Shown: positions 16,808-27,445, counted from the stretch's first letter. The stretch: 64,000 nucleotides of DNA from Pseudooceanicola marinus (GCF_002786295.1 NZ_PGTC01000013.1:163000-226999), one strand, 5' to 3'. Notes: generated by a model from the sequence alone, not told the origin. Numbers and translations: made by a program.

Positions 16808-17659
16808 TCACAGCTCGTCGCGTTTGGGGATCACGTCGGCCGTGCCCATGCGGGTGACCATCACCGCGGCCGCGCGCTGTGCCAGCTCGATCGCCTCGGC
16901 CATCGCCAGCCCCTGTTCCAGCCCGGCCACCAGGTAGCCGGTGAAGGTGTCCCCGGCGCCGGTGGTATCCACGGGCCGAACCTTGGGCGCCTCGAAGCTG
17001 CGGTCGCCGTCGGCGCCGATCCAGCGCGCGCCCTTCGCCCCCAGGGTGATGACCACGTCACGAACAGGCAGCGCCTCGGGCGCCAGGCCCGTGGCCGTCT
17101 GCAGCTGCTCCGCCTCCACCTGGTTCATCACCAGCAGGTCCAAGAGCTCCAGCAGAGGCGCCACGGCCTCGGCGTCGAAGGGCGCGGCGGCATGGGCGAG
17201 CGGCAGGCCGCGCGCCTTGGCGGCCTGGGCGAAGTCGAGCAGCCCGTTCGTCTCGTTCTGGAACAGGGCCCAGTCGCCCTCCTCCGCCTCCGACAGGATC
17301 TCGTCAAAGCCCATTATGTCGATGCGCCGGTTGGTGCCGGGCAGGATGATGATGCGGTTCTCCCCCTCGTCATCCAGTTCGATCACCGCCTGTCCCGAGG
17401 GGCCGCGCATCTCGGCCAGGTGGGTGACCGACACGCCGTAGCCCGCCAGCCGGTCCTTCATCCAACCGCCATCCTCGCCCACGGCGCCGATATGTTCCAC
17501 GCGGGACCCGGCACGCGTGGCGGCCACCGACATGTTGGCCCCCTTGCCGCCCAACCCGCGGGAGAAATCGGTGGCCGCCAGGGTTTCCCCCGGCGCCGGC
17601 AGATGCGGCACCCGGAACACGAGGTCCGCGTTGACCGAGCCGAGGGTCCAGATGGTCAT
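16808..17659 (-). CDS. PfkB-family carbohydrate kinase (ribokinase-like)
   Basis: The 283-aa kinase has the N-terminal PfkB signature GGKGAN (37-42). The C-terminal signature DTTGAGDTFTGYL holds the anion-hole GAGD (234-237), where D237 is the catalytic base. Ribokinase is the nearest well-known member; adenosine or other sugars are possible. It starts 1 bp after the maeB stop codon, so the two are co-transcribed, although a metabolic link is not obvious. Confidence 0.85.
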   Translation of the reverse strand: MTIWTLGSVNADLVFRVPHLPAPGETLAATDFSRGLGGKGANMSVAATRAGSRVEHIGAVGEDGGWMKDRLAGYGVSVTHLAEMRGPSGQAVIELDDEGENRIIILPGTNRRIDIMGFDEILSEAEEGDWALFQNETNGLLDFAQAAKARGLPLAHAAAPFDAEAVAPLLELLDLLVMNQVEAEQLQTATGLAPEALPVRDVVITLGAKGARWIGADGDRSFEAPKVRPVDTTGAGDTFTGYLVAGLEQGLAMAEAIELAQRAAAVMVTRMGTADVIPKRDEL

Positions 17660-17660
17660 C

Positions 17661-19916
17661 TCACTTCACCTTGCAGGCGGCCATGACGGCCATGTTGAGG
17701 ATGTCGTTCACGGTGGACCCGGTCGAGCAGAGCTGCACCGGCTTGTCGACGCCCGAAAGGATCGGGCCGATGACGGTGGCGCCAGCCATTTCCTGCATCA
17801 GCTTGACTGAGATCGAGGCCGAGTGCCGCGCGGGCACCACCAGGATGTTGGCATTGTCGGTCAGCCGGGCGAAGGGGTAATGCGCGCGGGCGCGGGCGTT
17901 CAGCGCCACATCCACGGTCATCTCGCCCTCGAACTCGAAATCCACCCCGCGCTTTTCCAGCACCTTGGGCGCCAGGTGCATCTTCTCGGCGCGTTCCGAC
18001 ACCGGGTAGCCGAAGGTGGAGAAGCTGACGAAGGCCACGCGCGGCTCCAGCCCCAGATCGCGGGCGACCTCGGCGCTGCGTTCGGCGATGTCGGCCAGGT
18101 CGTTCTCATCCGGCCATTCCTGCACCAGCGTATCGGCGATCAGCACGATGCGCCCGTTCATCAGCACGGCGGTGGTGCCCACGGCACCGTCCTTCGGCCC
18201 GGCGTCGAAGACGTGGTTGATCAGCTCCATCACATGGGCGGACTTGCGCGTCGCGCCGGTGATCATCGCGTCGCCATGGCCATGGGCCAGCATCAGCGCC
18301 GCGAAGACATGGCGATCGCGCGCCGCCAGGCGGTGCACGTCCTGCTGGTCCATCCCCTTGCGTTGCAGGCGGCTGTAGAGGAAGTCCTTGTATTCGCCCA
18401 GGTATTCGGTCTTGGCTGCGTTGACCACCTTCAGTTCCTCGACCGCGTCGCCCAGGCCCGCGGCCTCCAGCTTGGCCTTCACGTCGGCCTCACGACCCAC
18501 GACGATGGCCTCGCCCAGCGAGGAGCGTTGATAGGCCACGGCCGCACGCAGCACGCGGGGGTCGTCGCCCTCGGCGAAGATCATCCGCGCCTGGGCGTTC
18601 TTGGCCCGCGCATGCAGCGCCCGCAGGATCGAGGCGGTCGGGTCCAGACGCGCCTTCAGCGTCTGTTCATAGCCGTCCATGTCGACGATGGGGCGCCGCG
18701 CGGCGCCGGTTTCCATGCCGGCCTGGGCCACGGCGGGCGGGATCATGTAGATCAGCCGCGGGTCGAAGGGCGTCGGGATGATGTAATCCCGCCCGAAGGT
18801 CAGCGCCCGGCCATAGGCCATGGCGACCTCGTCCGGCACGTCCTCGCGCGCCAGCTTGGCCAGGGCCTCGGCGCAGGCGATCTTCATCTCGTCGTTGATC
18901 GCACGGGCGTGGATGTCCAGCGCTCCGCGGAACAGATAGGGGAAGCCCAGGACGTTGTTCACCTGGTTGGGGTAGTCAGACCGGCCGGTGGCGACGATCA
19001 CGTCTTCGCGTACCTCGTGCACCTCTTCCGGCGTCACCTCCGGGTCGGGGTTGGCCATGGCGAAGATGACGGCGTTCGGCGCCATGCTCTTCACCATGTC
19101 CTGGGTCACGGCGCCCTTCACCGAGACGCCGAGGAAGACATCGGCGCCGTCCATGGCCTCGGGCAGGGTGCGGGCATCGGTGGTGGCGGCATGGGCCGAC
19201 TTCCACTGGTTCATGCCTTCCTTGCGGCCCTGGTAGATCACGCCCTTGGTGTCGCACATGATGCAGTTGTCATGACGCGCGCCCATGGCCTTGAGCAGTT
19301 CCAGGCAGGCGATGCCGGCGGCCCCTGCCCCGTTCAGCACGATCTTGCAGTCCTCGATCTTCTTGCCCGAGATGTGCAGCGCGTTGATCAGGCCCGCGGC
19401 ACAGATCACGGCGGTGCCGTGCTGGTCGTCGTGGAAGACGGGAATGTCGCAATCTTCCTTCAGGCGCTGTTCGATGATGAAACACTCGGGCGCCTTGATG
19501 TCTTCGAGGTTGATGCCCCCGAAGGTCGGTGCCATCAGCTTCACCGCCTTGATGATTTCCTCGGGGTCCTCGGTGTCCAGCTCGATGTCGATCGAGTTCA
19601 CGTCGGCGAAGCGTTTGAACAGGACCGATTTGCCCTCCATCACCGGCTTCGAGGCCAGCGCGCCCAGGTTGCCCAGGCCCAGCACGGCGGTGCCGTTGCT
19701 GACCACCGCCACCAGGTTGCCCTTGTTGGTGTAGTCATAGGCGGTTTCCGGCGTCTGGGCGATTTCCTCGCAGGGCACGGCAACGCCCGGGGAGTAGGCC
19801 AGGGACAGATCCCGCTGGGTGGTCATCGGCACGGTGGCCTTGATCTCGAACTTGCCAGGACTGGGTTCGAGGTGAAACGCCAGCGCGTCTTCGCGACTGA
19901 TCCGGCTCTTGGACAT
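17661..19916 (-). CDS. maeB: NADP-dependent malic enzyme with phosphotransacetylase-like domain
   Basis: MaeB decarboxylates malate to pyruvate and makes NADPH. The 751-aa protein has the usual two parts: malic enzyme (about 1-430, with [20 protein letters not shown] and the NAD-binding GAGAAGIAC) and a phosphotransacetylase-like C-terminal part (about 440-750), which is regulatory in the family. It runs opposite to mutS, and the antisense frame happens to be open along its whole length. Confidence 0.94.
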   Translation of the reverse strand: MSKSRISREDALAFHLEPSPGKFEIKATVPMTTQRDLSLAYSPGVAVPCEEIAQTPETAYDYTNKGNLVAVVSNGTAVLGLGNLGALASKPVMEGKSVLFKRFADVNSIDIELDTEDPEEIIKAVKLMAPTFGGINLEDIKAPECFIIEQRLKEDCDIPVFHDDQHGTAVICAAGLINALHISGKKIEDCKIVLNGAGAAGIACLELLKAMGARHDNCIMCDTKGVIYQGRKEGMNQWKSAHAATTDARTLPEAMDGADVFLGVSVKGAVTQDMVKSMAPNAVIFAMANPDPEVTPEEVHEVREDVIVATGRSDYPNQVNNVLGFPYLFRGALDIHARAINDEMKIACAEALAKLAREDVPDEVAMAYGRALTFGRDYIIPTPFDPRLIYMIPPAVAQAGMETGAARRPIVDMDGYEQTLKARLDPTASILRALHARAKNAQARMIFAEGDDPRVLRAAVAYQRSSLGEAIVVGREADVKAKLEAAGLGDAVEELKVVNAAKTEYLGEYKDFLYSRLQRKGMDQQDVHRLAARDRHVFAALMLAHGHGDAMITGATRKSAHVMELINHVFDAGPKDGAVGTTAVLMNGRIVLIADTLVQEWPDENDLADIAERSAEVARDLGLEPRVAFVSFSTFGYPVSERAEKMHLAPKVLEKRGVDFEFEGEMTVDVALNARARAHYPFARLTDNANILVVPARHSASISVKLMQEMAGATVIGPILSGVDKPVQLCSTGSTVNDILNMAVMAACKVK

Positions 19917-20039
19917 GATGCACTCCCTTCAAGGCTCTCGCGTCTTACACGAAGCGCGCACCGCCTGCCAACTCTCGCCGCTTTCGCCTTTCGTCACCGG
20001 GCGCGCGATTGTAGATTGCCCGAAAGACCCGGGGGCCCC

Positions 20040-22697
20040 ATGAACACGTCTGCCAACGTCACGCCGATGATGGCGCAATACCTTGAAATCAAGGAACAAT
20101 ATCCGCACGCTCTGCTGTTCTACCGCATGGGCGACTTCTACGAGATGTTCTTTGCCGACGCCGAAGCCGCGGCAGCCGCGCTGGACATCGCCCTGACCAA
20201 GCGGGGCAAGCACCTGGGCGAAGACATCGCGATGTGCGGCGTGCCCGTGCATGCGGCGGAAAACTACCTGCTGACGCTGATCCGCAAGGGGTTCCGCGTG
20301 GCCGTCTGCGAACAGATGGAAGACCCCGCCGAGGCGAAGAAGCGTGGCTCGAAATCCGTGGTGCGCCGCGACGTGGTGCGCCTGGTCACCCCCGGCACCC
20401 TGACCGAGGACAGCCTTCTGGAGGCGCGGCGCCACAACTTCCTCGCGGCATTTGCAACCGTACGGGGTGAAAGCGCCCTGGCCTGGGTCGACATTTCGAC
20501 CGGCGCGTTTCACGTGATGCCCATGGCGGCGGTGAAGCTGGGGCCGGAACTGGCCCGGCTGACGCCCTCCGAACTGCTGGTCAGCGAGGCCGAGGAGGCC
20601 GAGCTGCGCCCGCTGGTCGAGGAATTCGGCATCTCCCTCACGCCCCTGTCGCGGGGCAGTTTCGACAGCGCCGGCGCCCAGACGCGGCTGACGGATCTGT
20701 TCAAGGTGGGCACGCTGGAGAGCTTCGGCAGCTTCTCCCGGCCGGAGGTGTCGGCCATGGGCGCCGTGGTCGACTACCTGGAGATCACCCAGAAGGGCAA
20801 ACTGCCCCTGCTGCGCCCGCCGAACCGCGAGGCGCTGGACGGCAACGTGCAGATCGACGCGGCCACCCGCCGCAACCTGGAGATCACCCATTCCATGACC
20901 GGCGCCCGGGCCGGCTCGCTGCTGTCCTCCATCGACCGAACGGTGACCGCCGTGGGTGCCCGCCTGCTGGAACGGCGCCTCGCCTCGCCCTCCCGCGCGC
21001 TGCCGGTCATCACCGGGCGCCTGGACGCGGTGGATTTCGCCGTGGAACACACCCGCCTGTCGTCGGACCTGCGCGACGCCCTGCGCAAGGTGCCCGACCT
21101 GGACCGCGCCCTGTCGCGCCTGTCGCTGGATCGCGGCGGCCCCCGGGACCTGGCGGCGATCCGCAACGCGCTTGGTCAGGCCGGGGTGCTGTCGGCCCGG
21201 CTGTCGGATGCGCAGCTGCCACAGCTTCTGTCCGAGGCCGCGCGCGGCCTGTCGGGACTGGAAGAGCTGCTGGCGCTGCTGGACGTGGCCCTGGTGGCCG
21301 AGCCGCCCCTGCTGGCCCGTGACGGCGGCTTCATCGCCCCGGGCTATGACCAGGAGCTGGACGAGGTGCGCCGGCTGCGCGACGAAGGCCGCGGCGTGAT
21401 CGCGGGCATGCAAAGCCAGTACGCCGAGGAAACCGGCATTTCCTCGCTGAAGATCAAGCATAACAACGTGCTAGGCTATTTCGTCGAGGTGACGGCGACC
21501 CACGCCGACAAGATGCTGAACCCGCCTCATTCCGAGACGTTCAAGCATCGCCAGACCACGGCCAACCAGGTGCGGTTCACCACGCCCGAGCTGACCTCGC
21601 TGGAAACCCGCATCCTGAATGCCGCCGGCCAGGCCCAGGCGATCGAGACGCGCCTTTATGGCCAGCTGCGTCAGGCGATCCTCGACAAGGCGCCGGAGAT
21701 CACCCGCCTCAGCCAGTCGGTGGCGGAGTTCGACCTGGCCACGGCGCTGGCCGATCTCAGCCGCGCCGAGGACTGGGTGCGCCCCCGCGTCGACATGTCC
21801 CGCACGCTGGAGATCGAGGGCGGCCGCCACCCGGTGGTGGAACAGGCCCTGCGCCGCGAGGGCGCGCCCTTCATCGCCAACGACTGCCTGCTGTCGCCCG
21901 AAGGCGAGGACGCGTCGATCTGGCTGCTGACGGGCCCAAACATGGCCGGTAAATCGACCTTCCTGCGGCAGAACGCGCTGATCGCCCTGCTGGCCCAGAT
22001 GGGCAGCCACGTGCCCGCTACCACGGCCCATGTGGGCCTGGTCAGCCAGATCTTCAGCCGTGTGGGGGCAAGCGACGACCTCGCGCGGGGCCGCTCGACC
22101 TTCATGGTGGAGATGGTGGAAACGGCGGCGATCCTGAACCAGGCCGATGACCGCGCGCTGGTGATCCTCGATGAGATCGGGCGTGGCACGGCCACCTACG
22201 ACGGGCTGTCGATCGCCTGGGCGACGATGGAACACCTGCACGAGGTGAACCGCACCCGGGCGCTTTTCGCGACCCACTACCACGAGATGACCGAGCTTTC
22301 GAAACGCCTCAGCGGGGTGGAAAACGCCACCGTCACCGTGCGCGAACACGAGGGCGAGGTGATCTTCCTGCACGAGGTGCGCATGGGGGCCGCCGACCGC
22401 AGCTACGGGGTTCAGGTGGCGAAACTGGCGGGCCTGCCCGACAGCGTCGTGGCCCGCGCGCGGGAGGTTCTGGCCTCGCTCGAAGACAACGCGCGCAAAG
22501 GCGGCAGCCCCAAGGCGGTGATCGACGACCTGCCCCTCTTTGCCGCCGCGCCCCCGCCGGCGCCTGCGGCCAGCGCCAAGATCCCGGAGGGGCTGCAGGC
22601 CTTGGGTGAGCTGGTCGAGGGCATGAACCCCGACGACCTGACCCCGCGCGAGGCGCTGGAGATGCTCTATCGGCTGAAGGACACCGCGCGGGGATAG
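20040..22697 (+). CDS. mutS: DNA mismatch repair protein MutS
   Basis: The 885-aa MutS has the mismatch-reading F33-Y-E35 in GDFYEMFF. The connector, core and clamp domains follow, then the ATPase with [10 protein letters not shown] (Walker A), [13 protein letters not shown] (Walker B and D-loop) and ATHYHE. The start is ATG 20040, matching the family N-terminus (MMAQYLEIK); the same frame stays open 739 codons further upstream, but that part is antisense to maeB. The ribosome site is a poor G-run. A C-terminal dimer/tetramer helix region is present. Confidence 0.96.
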   Translation: MNTSANVTPMMAQYLEIKEQYPHALLFYRMGDFYEMFFADAEAAAAALDIALTKRGKHLGEDIAMCGVPVHAAENYLLTLIRKGFRVAVCEQMEDPAEAKKRGSKSVVRRDVVRLVTPGTLTEDSLLEARRHNFLAAFATVRGESALAWVDISTGAFHVMPMAAVKLGPELARLTPSELLVSEAEEAELRPLVEEFGISLTPLSRGSFDSAGAQTRLTDLFKVGTLESFGSFSRPEVSAMGAVVDYLEITQKGKLPLLRPPNREALDGNVQIDAATRRNLEITHSMTGARAGSLLSSIDRTVTAVGARLLERRLASPSRALPVITGRLDAVDFAVEHTRLSSDLRDALRKVPDLDRALSRLSLDRGGPRDLAAIRNALGQAGVLSARLSDAQLPQLLSEAARGLSGLEELLALLDVALVAEPPLLARDGGFIAPGYDQELDEVRRLRDEGRGVIAGMQSQYAEETGISSLKIKHNNVLGYFVEVTATHADKMLNPPHSETFKHRQTTANQVRFTTPELTSLETRILNAAGQAQAIETRLYGQLRQAILDKAPEITRLSQSVAEFDLATALADLSRAEDWVRPRVDMSRTLEIEGGRHPVVEQALRREGAPFIANDCLLSPEGEDASIWLLTGPNMAGKSTFLRQNALIALLAQMGSHVPATTAHVGLVSQIFSRVGASDDLARGRSTFMVEMVETAAILNQADDRALVILDEIGRGTATYDGLSIAWATMEHLHEVNRTRALFATHYHEMTELSKRLSGVENATVTVREHEGEVIFLHEVRMGAADRSYGVQVAKLAGLPDSVVARAREVLASLEDNARKGGSPKAVIDDLPLFAAAPPPAPAASAKIPEGLQALGELVEGMNPDDLTPREALEMLYRLKDTARG

Positions 22698-22724
22698 ATC
22701 CTGTCAAAGGGGGGCTCTGCCCCC

Positions 22725-22750
22725 GCCTTCGGCTCCCCCGGAGTATTTTC
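22725..22750 (+). repeat. Dispersed intergenic repeat, copy 2
   Basis: GCCTTCGG then CTCCCCCGGAGTATTTTC, a variant of the core CGGCGGGAGTATTTTC, 27 bp after mutS. It faces an inverted copy across the mutS-grpE terminator. Confidence 0.55.
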
Positions 22751-22765
22751 AGCCATTGTATGGGA

Positions 22766-22804
22766 AAAGGGCGCGCCACCGATCCCGGAGACGCGCCCTT
22801 TCTC
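22766..22804. terminator. Bidirectional terminator between mutS and grpE
   Basis: AAAGGGCGCG (22766-22775) pairs with CGCGCCCTTT (22792-22801) around a 16-nt loop. It can end both the rightward mutS and leftward hrcA-grpE transcripts. Confidence 0.82.
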
Positions 22805-22810
22805 TATTTC

Positions 22811-22836
22811 TTGGCCGGAAATATCCCCGCCGGAGG
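22811..22836 (-). repeat. Dispersed intergenic repeat, copy 3
   Basis: On the minus strand it reads GCCTCCGGCGGGGATATTTC, three changes from the core seen elsewhere. It is 28 bp from the grpE stop codon. Confidence 0.5.
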
Positions 22837-22864
22837 CCATCGGCCAAGGGCCGATTCCCGGCGA

Positions 22865-23422
22865 TCAGCCGGTGAAGCTGGACACGCCCACCTGAGCGGG
22901 GCGCAGCAGGCGGTCATGCAGCATGAAGCCCTCGGCCGAGACCTGGATGATCTCGCCCGCCTTGGTGCCGGGCACCGGGGCCTCGAACATCGCCTCGTGT
23001 TCGTTCGGATCGAACTTGTCGCCCACTTCCGGCGCGATCGGTTCGATGCCGTGCTTGCGGAAGGTGTTCAGCAGCTCCCGCATCGTCAGCTCCAGCCCTT
23101 CGATCAGGGCGGCGTTTTCCTCGGTCTTTTCGCCTGCGGCCTCGACGGCGCGCTTCAGGTTGTCGTAGACCGGCAGGATGTCCCGCGACAGCTTGGCGCC
23201 ACCGTAGTTCTCCGCCTCGCGACGCTGCTTGTCGGCGCGCTTGCGGGCGTTCTCCGCATCCGCCAGGGCGCGCATCCACTTGTCTTTCAGCTCATCCCGC
23301 TCGGCTTTCAGCGCGTCAACCTCCGCCGCGTCATCGTCGATCTCTTCCACTTCGACCTCATAGGTCTCGGCTTCGGCCTCATCGATGTCGTCCAGGAAAT
23401 TCTCGTCCTTCGGCTCTGCCAT
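22865..23422 (-). CDS. grpE: Nucleotide exchange factor GrpE
   Basis: GrpE releases ADP from DnaK. The 185-aa protein has an acidic N-terminus (about 1-40), a long coiled-coil (DALKAERDELKDKWMRALADAENARKRAD) and the β-rich C-terminal head with the family pattern VGDKFDPNEHEAMFE. It lies 18 bp downstream of hrcA in one operon; dnaK/dnaJ are not in the window. Confidence 0.94.
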   Translation of the reverse strand: MAEPKDENFLDDIDEAEAETYEVEVEEIDDDAAEVDALKAERDELKDKWMRALADAENARKRADKQRREAENYGGAKLSRDILPVYDNLKRAVEAAGEKTEENAALIEGLELTMRELLNTFRKHGIEPIAPEVGDKFDPNEHEAMFEAPVPGTKAGEIIQVSAEGFMLHDRLLRPAQVGVSSFTG

Positions 23423-23440
23423 GTCTCACCTCATCTCGGC

Positions 23441-24496
23441 CTATCGCCGGTCCGTCAGCATCCGCCCGACCAGCTGCGCCGTGTAATCCACAATCGGAAC
23501 GATGCGCCCGTAGTTGAGCCGCGTGGGCCCGATCACACCGACCGCACCGATGATCTTCCGGTCAGCGTTCATATAAGGAGAGACCACCAGAGAGGAACCC
23601 GAAAGTGAGAAAAGTTTGTTCTCCGAGCCGATAAAAATGCGCACACCGTCGCCATCCTCGGTCAGTTCCAGGAACTCGGCAATGTCCCGCTTGCGTTCAA
23701 GATCGTCGAAGAGGACGCGGATCCGATCCAGGTCCTCTTCCTGGCTGTCCAGCAGGTTGGCCCGGCCGCGCACGATCAGCCGTTCGTGGAAATCACCCTC
23801 GTCCTCCCAGACAGCCACGCCGCTTTCCACCAGCGCCCGGGCCAGCCCGTCGATCTGCTGACGGCGGGCGTCTATTTCACGTGAAACAGCCGACCGCGCC
23901 TCGCTCAGGGTCTTGCCCTCCAGCACGGCGTTGAGGAAATTCGCCGCCTCCCGCATTGAACTGGGCGTCTGGCCCGGCGGCGGGGTGAACAGCCGGTTTT
24001 CCACGTGGCCGTCGGCGGTGACCAGCACCACCAGCGCCCGTTCCGGCCCCAGCGACACGAACTCGATATGCTTGATCGGCGCCTCGTGTTTCGGGGTCAG
24101 CACCAGGCTGGCGCCATGGGTCGCGAGGCTGAGCGCGGAGCCGATCCGGTCCATCATCGTGCCCACGTCACCGCCGTTGCCGATGGTGGCGTCGATCTTC
24201 TCGCGCTCGGTCGCGTCCAGGTCGCCCACTTCCAGCAGGCCGTCGACGAACATGCGCAGCCCCTGCTGCGTCGGCACGCGGCCGGCGCTGACATGGGGGC
24301 TGCCCAGCAGACCCATGAATTCCAGGTCCTGCATCACGTTGCGGATGGTGGCCGCCGAGACCTTCTCGTTCATCACCCGGGTCAGGCTGCGCGAACCCAC
24401 GGGTTCGCCGGTGTCCAGATAGCCTTCGACCACGCGACGAAAGACCTCGCGCGAGCGGTCGTTCAGATCCTCAAGGGTCGAAGTTCTCTCGGCCAT
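23441..24496 (-). CDS. hrcA: Heat-inducible transcription repressor HrcA
   Basis: HrcA represses heat-shock genes through CIRCE operators. The 351-aa protein has an N-terminal winged helix (LNDRSREVFRRVVEGYLDTGEPVGSRSLTR, ATIRNVMQDLE) and a GAF-like C-terminal part. I prefer the ATG at 24496 (MAERTSTLEDL). The in-frame ATG at 24523 would overlap a good -10 box, and relatives start close to LNDRSREVF. No CIRCE element is visible here. The codons for VSREI lie on a near-perfect parS (23873-23888). Confidence 0.92.
   Translation of the reverse strand: MAERTSTLEDLNDRSREVFRRVVEGYLDTGEPVGSRSLTRVMNEKVSAATIRNVMQDLEFMGLLGSPHVSAGRVPTQQGLRMFVDGLLEVGDLDATEREKIDATIGNGGDVGTMMDRIGSALSLATHGASLVLTPKHEAPIKHIEFVSLGPERALVVLVTADGHVENRLFTPPPGQTPSSMREAANFLNAVLEGKTLSEARSAVSREIDARRQQIDGLARALVESGVAVWEDEGDFHERLIVRGRANLLDSQEEDLDRIRVLFDDLERKRDIAEFLELTEDGDGVRIFIGSENKLFSLSGSSLVVSPYMNADRKIIGAVGVIGPTRLNYGRIVPIVDYTAQLVGRMLTDRR
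23873..23888. other. parS-like site, one mismatch (inside hrcA)
   Basis: TATTTCACGTGAAACA differs from TGTTTCACGTGAAACA only at position 2. It is 3.6 kb beyond the end of parB, within the usual range for origin-proximal ParB sites. Confidence 0.65.
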
Positions 24497-24521
24497 TCTC
24501 GTCTCGTCTGCCCTGATCGTC

Positions 24522-24549
24522 ATTAAAGAGAGGCCCCCTGAAAGGTCAA
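24522..24549 (-). promoter_or_regulatory. Candidate hrcA-grpE promoter
   Basis: On the minus strand TTGACC (24549-24544), 16 bp and TTTAAT (24527-24522) form a sigma-70-like promoter. Transcription would start near 24515, which is inside the longer hrcA frame and favours the start at 24496. Confidence 0.45.
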
Positions 24550-24607
24550 CGGGGTTGCCTTCGCACGCCGCCCCTGCCTATCACGGCCCGAAGAAAGAGG
24601 GGAATTC

Positions 24608-25324
24608 ATGCGACCGTCTGGAAGAGATTTAAGCGAAATGCGCCCGGTTTCAATCGAGACCGGGGTCACGAAACACGCCGAAGGGTCCTGCCTGATCAAG
24701 GTGGGCGACACCCATGTGATGTGCACGGCCACCATCGAGCCCCGCGTGCCCCCCTTCATCAAGGGGTCCGGCCTGGGCTGGGTCACGGCGGAATACGGCA
24801 TGCTGCCCCGCTCCACCACCTCGCGCATGCGGCGCGAGGCGGCCATGGGTAAGCAGGGCGGAAGAACCATTGAAATTCAAAGGCTTATAGGTCGATCCCT
24901 GCGTGCAGGCGTCGATCGCGTGGCCCTGGGCGAACGCCAGATCACCATCGACTGCGACGTGATCCAGGCCGATGGCGGCACCCGCTGCGCCTCGATCACC
25001 GGGGGCTGGGTCGCGCTGAAGCTGGCGGTCAGCAAGCTGATGAAGGCCGGCGACGTGATCAGCGATCCGCTGACCGATCCGGTCGCCGCCGTCAGCTGTG
25101 GCATCTATGCCGGCCAGCCGGTGCTGGACCTCGACTACCCCGAGGACAGCGAGGCCGGCGTGGATGGCAACTTCATCATGACCGGCTCGAAAAAGCTGAT
25201 CGAGGTGCAGATGTCGGCCGAGGGCAGCGTGTTTTCCCGCGACCAGATGAACCAGCTGATGGACCTCGCCGAAAAAGGCGTGGAAGAGTTGGCGGAGATC
25301 CAGAAGGCGGCCGTAAATGCGTAA
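24608..25324 (+). CDS. rph: Ribonuclease PH
   Basis: RNase PH trims tRNA 3' ends with phosphate. The 238-aa protein matches the family throughout: [19 protein letters not shown] at the start, [38 protein letters not shown], and the phosphate-binding region. AGAGGGGAATTC precedes the ATG. It begins the rph-rdgB-hemW run; its last 8 bp overlap rdgB. Confidence 0.95.
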   Translation: MRPSGRDLSEMRPVSIETGVTKHAEGSCLIKVGDTHVMCTATIEPRVPPFIKGSGLGWVTAEYGMLPRSTTSRMRREAAMGKQGGRTIEIQRLIGRSLRAGVDRVALGERQITIDCDVIQADGGTRCASITGGWVALKLAVSKLMKAGDVISDPLTDPVAAVSCGIYAGQPVLDLDYPEDSEAGVDGNFIMTGSKKLIEVQMSAEGSVFSRDQMNQLMDLAEKGVEELAEIQKAAVNA

Positions 25325-25922
25325 GTTCGAAGGAAAACAGCTGGTCCTGGCCAGCCACAACAAGGGCAAGCTGCACGAGATCGCGGAGCTGCTGGCGCCT
25401 TATGGCATCGAAGTCAGCTCTGCTGCCGATCACGGGCTGGAAGAGCCGGTGGAGGATCAGGATACCTTCATCGGCAACGCGCGCATCAAGGCGCATTACG
25501 CCGCCAAGGCAACCGGCCTGCCCGCCCTGTCGGACGACAGCGGTATCACCGTCGATGGCCTGGACGGCGCCCCGGGCGTCTATACCGCCGACTGGGCCGA
25601 AACGCCCAATGGGCGCGACTTCCCCATGGCGATGAAGAAGACCTGGGACCTGCTGGAAGAGCGCAATGCGCCCTACCCCCGCACCGCGGCCTTCAACTGT
25701 ACCTTCTGCCTGGCCTGGCCCGATGGCCATGACGAGATCTTCGCCGGGATCTGCAAGGGCCGCGTCGAATGGCCCATGCGCGGCAGCGAAGGCCACGGGT
25801 ATGACCCGATCTTCGTCCCCGAGGGCTACGACATCACCTTCGGCGAGATGGACACCGCAGAGAAGAACCGCATCAGCCACCGCGCCGATGCCTTTGCAAA
25901 ACTCAAGGCCTGCTTTGAGTAA
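25317..25922 (+). CDS. rdgB: XTP/dITP diphosphatase
   Basis: RdgB removes non-canonical purine nucleoside triphosphates (ITP, XTP, dITP). The 201-aa protein begins with [12 protein letters not shown], the nucleotide-binding SxNxxK motif, and has [24 protein letters not shown] and [10 protein letters not shown]. It overlaps rph by 8 bp, and its stop overlaps the TTG start of hemW, a tightly packed operon. Confidence 0.95.
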   Translation: MRKFEGKQLVLASHNKGKLHEIAELLAPYGIEVSSAADHGLEEPVEDQDTFIGNARIKAHYAAKATGLPALSDDSGITVDGLDGAPGVYTADWAETPNGRDFPMAMKKTWDLLEERNAPYPRTAAFNCTFCLAWPDGHDEIFAGICKGRVEWPMRGSEGHGYDPIFVPEGYDITFGEMDTAEKNRISHRADAFAKLKACFE

Positions 25923-27081
25923 CGCGGATCAGGATTGGCAGAACGCGGGCTTCGGGATCTACATCCACTGGCCGTTCTGCCAATCCAAATGCCCCTACTG
26001 CGACTTCAACTCCCACGTCTGGGACAAGGTCGATCAGGCGCGCTGGCTGACACCCTACATCACCGAGCTGGAACGCTATGCGGCCCTCACACCGGGCCGT
26101 GTGGTGCAATCGGTGTTCTTCGGCGGCGGCACCCCGTCCCTGATGGAACCCGCCACCGTGGAGGGCATCCTGGACGCCATACGGCGGCTCTGGCCCCAGG
26201 CCAATGACACCGAGGTCACGCTGGAGGCCAACCCGACGTCCGTCGATGCGGGCCGCTTTGCCGGTTACGCCATGGCCGGGGTGAACCGCGTGTCGATGGG
26301 GTTCCAGGCAATGAACGACGAGGACCTGCGCCGCCTGGGCCGGTTGCATACCGTCGACGAGGCCCTGCGCGCCTTCGACATCGCCCGCAACCAGTTCGAG
26401 CGGGTCAGCTTCGACCTGATCTATGCCCGGCAGAAGCAGACCCTGTCCGCCTGGGAGGCGGAGCTGGACCGCGCCCTGTCCCTCGCCATCGACCACCTGT
26501 CGCTCTATCAGCTGACGATCGAGGACGGCACGGCCTTTGGCGACCGTTACAAGCGTGGCGGCTTGCGTGACCTGCCGGAGGAAGACCTGGCCGCCGATAT
26601 GTGGGAGCTGACCCAGGAGGTCACCGCCGCCCACGGGTTCGAGAATTACGAGGTCAGCAACCACGCCCGCGACGGCGCCCGGTCGCGGCACAATGTCCTC
26701 TACTGGCGCTACGGCGATTACATCGGCATCGGCCCCGGCGCCCATGGCCGGGTGACGCTGGACGGGCACCGCCATGCGACCGAGCAGCCGCGCGCGCCCG
26801 GCAAGTGGTTGCAGATGGCCGAGGCCGGAAATGCCGACAGCCTGGTGGATTCCTTAACTGGACAGGAACAGGCCGAGGAATACCTTCTGATGGGTCTTCG
26901 CCTGCGCGAAGGGATCTCTCTGGACCGGTTCGAGAAATTGAGCTCAGCGCCGCTCAACGGGTCCCAGGTCGAGGAGATGCGCGAGAGAGACCTGGTAAAA
27001 GTCGAAAACGGTCGAATTTTCGTTACAGATCAAGGACGTATACTTCTGAACGCGGTCATAAACAAACTGCTGGATTCGTAG
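25915..27081 (+). CDS. hemW: Radical SAM heme chaperone HemW
   Basis: HemW belongs to the HemN-like radical SAM group but acts in heme trafficking rather than coproporphyrinogen oxidation. The cluster motif is C22-x3-C26-x2-C29 (FCQSKCPYCD). FFGGGTPSLM and ANPTSVDAGRFAGYAMAGVNRVSMGFQ follow, with the C-terminal HemW domain. The start is a TTG at 25915, 8 bp inside rdgB, with AAGG upstream; no ATG is available near the conserved N-terminus. Length 388 aa is normal. Confidence 0.9.
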   Translation: MSNADQDWQNAGFGIYIHWPFCQSKCPYCDFNSHVWDKVDQARWLTPYITELERYAALTPGRVVQSVFFGGGTPSLMEPATVEGILDAIRRLWPQANDTEVTLEANPTSVDAGRFAGYAMAGVNRVSMGFQAMNDEDLRRLGRLHTVDEALRAFDIARNQFERVSFDLIYARQKQTLSAWEAELDRALSLAIDHLSLYQLTIEDGTAFGDRYKRGGLRDLPEEDLAADMWELTQEVTAAHGFENYEVSNHARDGARSRHNVLYWRYGDYIGIGPGAHGRVTLDGHRHATEQPRAPGKWLQMAEAGNADSLVDSLTGQEQAEEYLLMGLRLREGISLDRFEKLSSAPLNGSQVEEMRERDLVKVENGRIFVTDQGRILLNAVINKLLDS

Positions 27082-27084
27082 GAA

Positions 27085-27435
27085 ATGCGGGCCATCTGGC
27101 TGATTTCCGGGCTTCTGGCCATGGGTCTCGGCCTCGTGGGGGTTGTGCTGCCCCTTTTGCCCACGGTGCCCTTCATGTTGCTGGCAACCTTCTGTTTCGC
27201 CCGCTCGTCGGAGAGGCTGCACAGCTGGTTGACGCAGCACCCGACGTTCGGCCCCTCGATCGCCGACTGGCACGACCGCGGCGCGATCTCCCTCAAGGCA
27301 AAACGCCTCGCCACCGTGATGGTGGGAGGCGTTTTTCTTCTGTCTGTCCTGATGGGCCTGCGCCCGGCGATCCTGCTGATCCAGGGGCTGACCCTGACCT
27401 GCGTGATGATCTTCCTCTGGACGCGGCCCAGCTAG
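27085..27435 (+). CDS. DUF454 family inner-membrane protein
   Basis: The 116-aa protein carries the DUF454 (YbaN-like) signature PLLPTVPFMLLATFCFARSS (residues 23-42) and three or four hydrophobic segments (about 4-24, 26-40, 75-92, 94-112). Its function is unknown. It follows hemW by 3 bp. A strong bidirectional terminator hairpin lies inside its coding sequence (27300-27336), and it is convergent with parB. Confidence 0.83.
   Translation: MRAIWLISGLLAMGLGLVGVVLPLLPTVPFMLLATFCFARSSERLHSWLTQHPTFGPSIADWHDRGAISLKAKRLATVMVGGVFLLSVLMGLRPAILLIQGLTLTCVMIFLWTRPS
27300..27336. terminator. Bidirectional intrinsic terminator inside the DUF454 gene
   Basis: AAAACGCCTC (27300-27309) pairs with GAGGCGTTTT (27326-27335), and CCACC with GGTGG extends the stem after one bulged G. 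The loop is GTGAT. It has a T-run on the plus strand and TTTT on the minus strand, 110 bp past the parB stop. It is the best terminator candidate for parAB. Confidence 0.7.
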
Positions 27436-27445
27436 ACCGGGCCGA

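Noticed and set aside
17823..20039. A 739-codon open frame antisense to maeB, continuous with mutS
   Set aside because: It is the mirror of a well-conserved gene in GC-rich DNA, where this frame is often open. Its translation (rich in His, Gly, Arg, Gln) matches no family, and MutS starts at 20040.
20505..20520. Further parS-like sequence in mutS (CGTTTCACGTGATGCC)
   Set aside because: It has four mismatches to the consensus, too many to support ParB binding.
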